Position numbers and translations under genes: made by a program | Part shown: positions 58,548-63,780 of the stretch, in pieces | Numbering within the stretch: position 1 is the stretch's first letter | How the letters are laid out: the number at the start of each line of letters is the position of its first letter | The notes under the pieces: model-generated | What the model saw: the letters and a program-made list of their open reading frames with translations, nothing else | What the model was told of the DNA's origin: nothing | Database searches by the model: none | Assembly: GCA_020853975.1 (NCBI GenBank) | Contig: JADYXW010000009.1 | Location: 1 to 63,780, forward strand | Direction of reading: 5' to 3' | Origin: Phycisphaerales bacterium | GTDB lineage: Bacteria > Planctomycetota > Phycisphaerae > Phycisphaerales > UBA1924 | DNA length: 63,780 bases

Positions 58548-59402
58548 ATGCGTCTTTCTTTGCCCGTCGCCCTCATCGCGGGGGCGTGCGCCGCCGGTTC
58601 GGCCCATGCCGAGCTGGTCTTCGGTGTCACGCTCAACCAGTCCCTCATCACCTTCGACAGCGCGACCCCGGGTTCCATCCTCTCGGGCGTCCCGATCATG
58701 GGGCTCCAGCCCAACGAGACCATCCACGGCATCGACATCCGCCCCGGCACCGGCCAGCTCTACGCCCTCGGCAGCTTCAGCCGACTCTACACCATCAACC
58801 CCGCCACCGGCCACGCCACCCAGGTCGGCCCCGCCTTCGCCTCGCCTCTCAACGGCTCCTCCTTCGGCTTTGACTTCAACCCCACGGTCGACCGCATCCG
58901 CGTCATCAGCGACGCGGACCAGAACCTCAGGCTCCACCCCGATACCGCGGGCGTCACCGTCGATACCCCGCTCGCCTACGTTCCAACAGACCCCAACGCG
59001 GGCGTGAACCCCAACGCCGTTGCTGCCGCCTACACCAACAGCCGCCCGGGTGCGACCTCCACCACCCTCTTCGTCCTCGACACCGGCCTGGACATCCTCG
59101 CGGTGCAGAACCCCGCGAACAGCGGCATGCTCACGACGATCGGACCCGTGGGCACCGACCTCTCCGACTTCACAGGGTTCGATATCTCTGGCTTCAGCGG
59201 CAATGCCTTCGCCGCCGTGCGAGACGTCTCCCTCGCCCGCACCACCTTCTGGAACATCAACCTCGGCACCGGCGCGGGGTCCATGATCGATGAAGTGGGG
59301 GGCGGCGCCATCCTCACCGCCATGACCGTGGCACCGGCGCCCGGAACGCTCGCGCTCCTGGCCGGTCTTCCGTTCCTTTCGCGGCGGGCTCGCGCTCGCT
59401 GA
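58548..59402 (+). CDS. Secreted DUF4394 protein with PEP-CTERM-like tail
   Basis: 284 residues. AGGAG nine bases before the ATG. Signal peptide LSLPVALIAGACAAGSAHA. The body matches the DUF4394 pattern (TFDSATPGSI, HGIDIRPGTGQLYALGSFSR, NPATGHATQVGPAF, GFDFNPTVDRIRVISDADQN, LRLHPDTAGVTVD). The C-terminus APAPGTLALLAGLPFLSRRARAR is the planctomycete-type PEP-CTERM anchor, cut by an exosortase-like enzyme. The family is of unknown function, presumed surface-exposed beta-propeller-like. Two stem-loops lie upstream and a terminator hairpin follows the stop. Confidence 0.88.
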   Translation: MRLSLPVALIAGACAAGSAHAELVFGVTLNQSLITFDSATPGSILSGVPIMGLQPNETIHGIDIRPGTGQLYALGSFSRLYTINPATGHATQVGPAFASPLNGSSFGFDFNPTVDRIRVISDADQNLRLHPDTAGVTVDTPLAYVPTDPNAGVNPNAVAAAYTNSRPGATSTTLFVLDTGLDILAVQNPANSGMLTTIGPVGTDLSDFTGFDISGFSGNAFAAVRDVSLARTTFWNINLGTGAGSMIDEVGGGAILTAMTVAPAPGTLALLAGLPFLSRRARAR

Positions 59403-59416
59403 CGCTCCATCCTGAC

Positions 59417-59451
59417 CGCGGGCCCGCGCTCACCGCGCCGGCCCGCGTTTT
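59417..59451 (+). terminator. Terminator of the DUF4394 gene
   Basis: CGCGGGCC (59417-59424) pairs with GGCCCGCG (59440-59447), and an inner GCGC/GCGC (59426-59429 and 59435-59438) around TCACC extends it, with single C bulges. TTTT follows at once. It is 15 bases after the stop. The minus-strand membrane gene's stop is within it (59451), so it is shared by convergent messages. Confidence 0.75.
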
Positions 59452-60146
59452 CACGCCGTCGCCCGGTCCTTGCGGGACACCACCCGCCACGCCCTGCCGC
59501 ACGCCGACGCGACCAGGCCCCGCCCGTACGTCGCCGGACGGCATGTCGCGACCGCCCGCGCCCCTCGATAGCAGGCGCGGCAGCCCTTCCAGACCCCCGC
59601 CCCCGCGCCCACCACAGTCCCGCCCGCTTCCCACACCGCGTCCTTCACGCCCATCGTCGCCGCCCGCGCGTGCTCCAGCGTTGTCGCGGGCTTCGCGGCC
59701 CGCTGCCTCTGCGCGATGTGCTTCACAACCCACACCGAGCCCACCGCCGCCAGCAGCGTCGCCCACGCCCACACCGCCCAGCCCGCCCGCGCCGACATCG
59801 CCGGGTCCCACGCCAGAACCACCCACGCGCTCAGCGCCGAAACGAGCAGCGTCGATGCAAAGCCGGCCCGCAGCGCCCCTGTCGGCGCCGTGGTCCGCCG
59901 GCACACCTCGCGCGTCACCTCGAACGCGGCGTTCTGGCCCTCTCCGTGGCGCGGCGCGTCCGTCTGGAGCGACTCCGGCGTGGTCGCGTCGGCGGGGGAC
60001 GAGCCGGGCGGGGCATTCGTCGCGGCTCCATCCTCCCGCCGGCGCGGATTCCCCTCGAACGCCCACCAGAGCACCCTGTACCCCTGCCAGAGCACCCAGA
60101 TCGGGGCGAAAAGCACGCGCATCAGCACCCGAAGGCTCGCCACCAT
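59451..60146 (-). CDS. Uncharacterised membrane protein (231 aa)
   Basis: ATG at 60146 with GGAGG upstream. Two hydrophobic segments, FASTLLVSALSAWVVLAW and WATLLAAVGSVWVVKHIA, lie centrally; the N-terminus begins MVASLRVLMRVLFAPIWVLW. The C-terminal third is basic with spaced cysteines (KGCRACYRGARAVATC). No family recognised. Upstream is a leaderless mutL start on the opposite strand; the gap 60147-60269 is the shared promoter region. Confidence 0.65.
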   Translation of the reverse strand: MVASLRVLMRVLFAPIWVLWQGYRVLWWAFEGNPRRREDGAATNAPPGSSPADATTPESLQTDAPRHGEGQNAAFEVTREVCRRTTAPTGALRAGFASTLLVSALSAWVVLAWDPAMSARAGWAVWAWATLLAAVGSVWVVKHIAQRQRAAKPATTLEHARAATMGVKDAVWEAGGTVVGAGAGVWKGCRACYRGARAVATCRPATYGRGLVASACGRAWRVVSRKDRATA

Positions 60147-60258
60147 CTGAACCTCCCGCCCGCCAGGGGCCTCACCTTGGTTCTTCGGAATCCGGGTCCC
60201 CCCCCTTTCACCCGTCGATTGGCCACGGGGCCATACCAATCGCCCCAGCCCCACCCCG

Positions 60259-60264
60259 TACCAT
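60259..60264 (+). promoter_or_regulatory. -10-like TACCAT element of mutL
   Basis: TACCAT lies five bases before the GTG at 60270 and no Shine-Dalgarno is present. Confidence 0.4.
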
Positions 60265-60269
60265 CCGCC

Positions 60270-62141
60270 GTGAACCCGCCCGCAGGCCAGCACGCCCCAT
60301 CGCGGCCCATCCGCGTCCTTCCCACGCTGGTCGCCAACCAGATCGCCGCGGGCGAGGTCGTCGAGCGCCCTGCCTCGGTCGTGAAGGAACTTCTCGAAAA
60401 CGCTATCGACGCCGGCGCTGTCCGCATCGGCCTCGACCTCGAGCAGGGGGGCATCGAGCTCGTCCGCGTCACCGACGATGGCCAGGGCATCCCCGCGGAC
60501 CAGCTCTCCCTCGCTATCGCCCCCCACGCCACCAGCAAGGTCGACTCCGCATCGGACCTCGAGCACATCGCCACCCTCGGCTTCCGAGGCGAGGCGCTCG
60601 CCTCCATCGCTTCCGTCTCCAGAACCTCCATCCGCTCCCGCACGCGTGAGGACGTCGGTGCCTCGGTCATTGACGTGGAAGGCAGCGATGTATCCCCGGT
60701 GCGGCCCGCGCCGGGACCTGTGGGCACGAGCGTGACCGTGCGCAATCTCTTCTTCAACACCCCCGCCCGCCGCAAGTTCCTCCGAACCGTTGCCACCGAG
60801 CAGGACCGCTGCCTCGACGTCCTCCGCCAGCTCGCGCTCGCCCACCCCGGAATCGGGTTTCGTGCGACCGCCGACGGCAGAGAGACCATCTCCGTCCCCG
60901 CCGCCCAGTCCCCGCAGCAGCGCGCCCTCGACATCCTGGGCAAGGAGCTCGCACCGCAACTCCTCCCCGTGCACGCCGACCAGTTCGACGACGCGCGGGG
61001 GATCGCGCTCTGGGGCCTCGCGGGCCACCCCGCCATCGCCCGCGGCACCAGCAAGCACCAGCACGTCTTCGTCAATGGCCGCCCCGTCCGCGACCGCACC
61101 ATCCAGCACGCCATCAGCGAGGCGTACCGGGGTCTCATCGACCACACCCGCTACCCCACCGTGCTCCTGATGCTCGAGATGTCCCCCCAGGGCGTGGACG
61201 TCAACGTGCACCCCCAGAAGGCGGAGGTCCGCTTCCGCGACACCTCGCTCGTGCACTCGGTCGTTCTGCACGCGCTGCGCGGCGCCCTCCGCGCCGCGGA
61301 CCTCACGCCCACGCTCAGCGAGGTCCGCACCTCGCCGCCGCCTCCGGGCTCTCCAGGTCTTGGGCTGCCCGGCTCGGGCCTCCCGGGCCCCGCGCCCGAC
61401 CCCGCGCCCGGCGTCTCTGTCCCGCCCGACACCGCCCGCTTCGTCGACTACTTCACGCGATTCAACCCCCGCGCGCCGGGGCCCATCGTCTACGCGGACC
61501 ACGCGTTGCCAAGGGCCGAGCCACAGCCCGAACTCCCCCAGCCCCGCGCCGAGCAGCGCGTGCTGCAGGTGCACAAGTCCTTCCTCGTCACGCAGGACGA
61601 GCAGGGCGTGGTCATCATCGATCAGCACGCGCTCCACGAGCGCGTCATGTTCGAGTACCTCCTCGCCCGTGTGCTCTCCGGCCCGGGTCTCGAGCAGCAG
61701 CAACTCCTCGCGCCCGTCGTCGTCGCCGTCTCACCGGCCCACGCCGACCGCCTCTGCGACCTATCGCCCCTGCTTACCCGCATAGGCGTCGACGCCCGGC
61801 CCATCGGGCCCGGCCAGGTCGGCGTCCACGCCTTCCCCACCTTCCTCTTCGACCGGGGCGTTGATCCCGCCGACTTCATCGAGGCCATCCTCGAACGCGC
61901 CGAAGACCTCGCCTTTGTTGCCGATGCAAAGGCCGGCGGCGAGTCCGCCATGCGCCAGGTTCTCGACATGATGGCCTGCAAGGCCGCCGTCAAGGCGGGC
62001 GACCGCCTCTCCGACACCGAACTCGACGAGCTCGTGAAGCTCCGCCTCGAGGTCGAGCGCAGCAGCAACTGCCCCCACGGCAGGCCCACCAGCGTGCGCC
62101 TCACGATCAAAGAACTGGAAAAGCTCTTCGGTCGCGCGTGA
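60270..62141 (+). CDS. mutL: DNA mismatch repair protein MutL
   Basis: 623 residues from a GTG at 60270. The GHKL ATPase half has IRVLPTLVANQIAAGEVVER, KELLENAIDAGA, VTDDGQGIP, LGFRGEALASIASVS and VRNLFFNTPARRKFL. After a Pro-rich linker (about 355-400) the C-terminal half carries the endonuclease motif DQHALHERVMFE (DQHA-x2-E-x4-E, residues 451-462), plus MACKAAVKAGD and NCPHGRPT. So this MutL is the nicking type found in bacteria without MutH. mutS is not adjacent. Confidence 0.95.
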   Translation: MNPPAGQHAPSRPIRVLPTLVANQIAAGEVVERPASVVKELLENAIDAGAVRIGLDLEQGGIELVRVTDDGQGIPADQLSLAIAPHATSKVDSASDLEHIATLGFRGEALASIASVSRTSIRSRTREDVGASVIDVEGSDVSPVRPAPGPVGTSVTVRNLFFNTPARRKFLRTVATEQDRCLDVLRQLALAHPGIGFRATADGRETISVPAAQSPQQRALDILGKELAPQLLPVHADQFDDARGIALWGLAGHPAIARGTSKHQHVFVNGRPVRDRTIQHAISEAYRGLIDHTRYPTVLLMLEMSPQGVDVNVHPQKAEVRFRDTSLVHSVVLHALRGALRAADLTPTLSEVRTSPPPPGSPGLGLPGSGLPGPAPDPAPGVSVPPDTARFVDYFTRFNPRAPGPIVYADHALPRAEPQPELPQPRAEQRVLQVHKSFLVTQDEQGVVIIDQHALHERVMFEYLLARVLSGPGLEQQQLLAPVVVAVSPAHADRLCDLSPLLTRIGVDARPIGPGQVGVHAFPTFLFDRGVDPADFIEAILERAEDLAFVADAKAGGESAMRQVLDMMACKAAVKAGDRLSDTELDELVKLRLEVERSSNCPHGRPTSVRLTIKELEKLFGRA

Positions 62142-62319
62142 GCGGTGGCCGGGCCCTGCGTTCACCCCTTGGCACCGCGTGGTTTCCCCGTTCCGCATAC
62201 GGTGCAAAACCCGCAGAAACAAGGCTCTTTCGTTGCAAGATCCGCCCCCCCGCACGCAAGTCAGATAGTCGCCCACGCGACGAACCGAACAACCGAACAC
62301 CCCGCACAGGAGACCAGTC

Positions 62320-62988
62320 ATGAAGACCCTCGCCGCTGTCGCTCTGTCTACGCTCGCCGCGTCCGCCTGCTTCGCCCAGCTCAGCAACACCGGATTCGAC
62401 GCCGGCTTTGTCCTGGGGGGTGGGCAGGCCTACCTCCCCTCGCCCTGGAGCAGCACCGCCCCGGGCAACTCCGTCGTCTCCTTCGACACCTGGGACGACT
62501 CGGGCGCCAACGGCCTGCTCCCCTCCTTCGCCGGCGTGTTCACGGGAGTCACCGCCAACAGCGGCAACCGCTGGGCCGGCGGCTGGCACTTCGAGGACAT
62601 GCACCAGCTCATGTCCTCCACACTCACCCCGGGCCAGCAATACACGGTCTCCGCCTGGATCCACGCGCCCAACGCAAACATCGGCTATGTGCCCGGCGGG
62701 TGGCAGTTCGGCCTGGGCGCCACCCCATCCTCCACACCCACCATCGTCGCCGTTTTCCCAGCCACCGTGACGTGGTCTCAGGGCTGGGTCCTTCAGTCCG
62801 CCACGTTCACCGCCCCCTCCAACTCGGCCACGCTGCCCTACTTCTTCCCCCAGGTCTACTCCTCCACCGGCGTCAACACCTACATGGGCATCGACGACGT
62901 CTCCATCCGCGCCGTGCCCGCCCCGGGCGCGGTCGCCCTCGCCGGTCTGGGCGGCCTGCTCGTCGCCCGCCGCCGCCGCACCGCCTGA
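62320..62988 (+). CDS. Secreted protein with PEP-CTERM-like tail (1)
   Basis: 222 residues, AGGAG before the ATG. Signal peptide KTLAAVALSTLAASACFA. The body has a carbohydrate-binding-module-like jelly-roll (WHFEDMHQLMSSTLTPGQQY, TVSAWIHAPNANIG, ATFTAPSNSATLPYFFPQ, YMGIDDVSIRAVPAPG). The tail VPAPGAVALAGLGGLLVARR RR-type anchor ends in four Arg. No catalytic motif is visible. It is one of three such secreted proteins in the last 6 kb, presumed surface-attached. Confidence 0.8.
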   Translation: MKTLAAVALSTLAASACFAQLSNTGFDAGFVLGGGQAYLPSPWSSTAPGNSVVSFDTWDDSGANGLLPSFAGVFTGVTANSGNRWAGGWHFEDMHQLMSSTLTPGQQYTVSAWIHAPNANIGYVPGGWQFGLGATPSSTPTIVAVFPATVTWSQGWVLQSATFTAPSNSATLPYFFPQVYSSTGVNTYMGIDDVSIRAVPAPGAVALAGLGGLLVARRRRTA

Positions 62989-63030
62989 ACTCCCCCTCAC
63001 CCGCACACGCACGCACACAGGAGCCCCGCC

Positions 63031-63636
63031 ATGAACCGCACCCTCGCCATCCTCGCTCTTGCCGCCTCCGCCGCCCCCGCGCTCGCCGCCATCACCTCCG
63101 TCTCCGGCAGCACCACGTTCCTCAACACGCCCCCCGGCGCCTGCACACTCGGCTCGCTCACGGGCTTCAACGCCTACGCCTGGGATGAGAAGCAGAACAC
63201 CCTCTTCACCAACCTCTGCGTCGATGAGAGCCAGAACCCCGGCTCCAACTCGGGCGCCATCCCCGCCATCCTCAACGGCCCCTTCGACAGCCACTTCCTG
63301 CACTTCGAGCCCCTCCCCGGAGCCATCGGTGCCTCGGGCACTGTCACCTTCTCCGGGCCCATCGTCGGCGTCATGTTCATCAACACCTCCCTCGACAACT
63401 CCGACGTCATGTGCGGCTCCAACGCCACCGTCTACCCCACCAGCTACCCGTTCAGAGGCCTCAACAGCGCCTCCACCATCTCCTACACCGGCAACGTCCT
63501 GACCTTCAACCTCTGGGTCGCCGTCCCCACCAACGACCTCGCCCAGCTCCGCGTCATCACCCACCCCGTTCCGACGCCCGGCGCCGCAGCCCTCCTCGGT
63601 CTCGGCGGCCTCGCCGTCATCCGCCGCCGCCGCTGA
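63031..63636 (+). CDS. Secreted protein with PEP-CTERM-like tail (2)
   Basis: 201 residues, AGGAG before the ATG. Signal peptide NRTLAILALAASAAPALA. Body is Ser/Thr/Asn-rich with beta strands (TTFLNTPPGACTLGSLTG, TVTFSGPIVGVMFINTSLD, SNATVYPTSYPF). The tail VPTPGAAALLGLGGLAVIRR RR has the Pro-x-Pro-Gly, hydrophobic stretch and Arg run. No family recognised. It is 42 bases after the previous secreted gene and may share its transcript. Confidence 0.78.
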   Translation: MNRTLAILALAASAAPALAAITSVSGSTTFLNTPPGACTLGSLTGFNAYAWDEKQNTLFTNLCVDESQNPGSNSGAIPAILNGPFDSHFLHFEPLPGAIGASGTVTFSGPIVGVMFINTSLDNSDVMCGSNATVYPTSYPFRGLNSASTISYTGNVLTFNLWVAVPTNDLAQLRVITHPVPTPGAAALLGLGGLAVIRRRR

Positions 63637-63691
63637 TCCCCCCGCAACATCCTCCTGCTCAGTCCATAACCCACCGCCGCACCTCGCGCCC

Positions 63692-63780
63692 CTACACTTT
63701 CGCGGCGTAGGCGGCCACCTTGAGCGCGGCCTCGGCGAACAGCGTGTTCTCCTTCCGGCTCCGCAGCGTGCTCCCCGTCA
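63692..63780 (-). CDS. 3' end of an unidentified gene
   Basis: The minus strand reads TGSTLRSRKENTLFAEAA, LKVAAYAAKV and a TAG (stop at 63694-63692), which looks like a real C-terminus. The body lies beyond the window edge. It is convergent with the secreted-protein gene ending at 63636. The family cannot be named from 28 residues. Confidence 0.6.
   Translation of the reverse strand, partial: TGSTLRSRKENTLFAEAALKVAAYAAKV

Noticed and set aside
60147..61703. Upstream part of the long minus-strand frame that ends in the 231-residue membrane gene
   Set aside because: Only the part after the ATG at 60146 with GGAGG looks like protein; the rest is a mirror of mutL.
1..63780. tRNA, rRNA, CRISPR arrays, insertion sequences, attachment sites, replication origin
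   Set aside because: No tRNA-like T-loop in a non-coding stretch, no spaced direct repeats, no transposase or integrase frame and no DnaA-box cluster were seen by reading.

Overview
The window looks like chromosome from a high-GC planctomycete, most likely of the Phycisphaerae type. The evidence is a set of secreted proteins ending in a PAPG-hydrophobic-Arg-rich variant of the PEP-CTERM sorting tail, a split PilM/PilN/PilO-type pseudopilus machine with a stand-alone MshEN protein, a type VI VgrG, a flagellin-like gene, RimO, class II DAHP synthase, and very dense gene packing with many GTGA/ATGA stop-start overlaps. The taxon is inferred from gene content only. Coding density is very high: no gap exceeds about 275 bases, and I saw no tRNA, rRNA, CRISPR array, transposase or integrase.

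Region 1 (1-7414) is a type VI secretion (VgrG) island: a truncated protein whose C-terminus looks like a Bacterial toxin 50/PBECR-type nuclease, the VgrG spike with a C-terminal transthyretin-like extension, a large cargo candidate with a metzincin-like HEXXHxxSxxH zinc motif, and an unrecognised beta-rich protein. Region 2 (7433-20097) holds housekeeping genes: surE, an HDOD protein, a NeuC-like epimerase, rimO, a DUF2089 regulator divergent from pdxJ, a DinB-like protein, folC, a MATE exporter, a small MshEN protein, a GDP-fucose-synthase-like epimerase, and a MarR/pirin pair. Region 3 (20171-35590) runs from an LptB-like ATPase, a PEGA lipoprotein and a GT-C-like membrane glycosyltransferase into a tightly coupled type II secretion/type IV pilus cluster. 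There a sensor kinase and a STAS protein come first, then GspE, GspF, PilM-, PilN-, PilO- and PilP-like proteins and five pilin-like or minor components. The secretin and prepilin peptidase are not in the window.

Region 4 (35597-39874, minus strand) is an operon of class II DAHP synthase, fabD, a polyproline lipoprotein and fabG. Region 5 (40031-50248) has a very basic 95-residue protein with no acidic residue, a VTT membrane protein, a UvrD-type helicase with a PD-(D/E)XK-like tail, a frameshifted flagellin-like gene, and a glycan cluster (GT4, FkbM methyltransferase, flippase, a degenerate EEP protein). Region 6 (50273-63780) has a GH10-like protein without its catalytic glutamates, purC, purT, a RibB-RibA-like protein with altered active sites, a DUF418 membrane protein, an ECF sigma/anti-sigma pair, mutL, three PEP-CTERM-like secreted proteins and the 3' end of an unidentified gene.

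A recurring signal ties the window together. At least nine start codons (pdxJ, folC, the epimerase, marR, the lptB-like gene, the DAHP synthase gene, the VTT gene, ribB, mutL) are preceded at 5-7 nt by a TACNNT or TAGGAT hexamer and lack a Shine-Dalgarno sequence, which suggests leaderless transcripts. Other genes (HDOD, PEGA lipoprotein, major pilin, DUF418, DUF4394, the 231-residue membrane protein) have clear GGAG-type ribosome binding sites.
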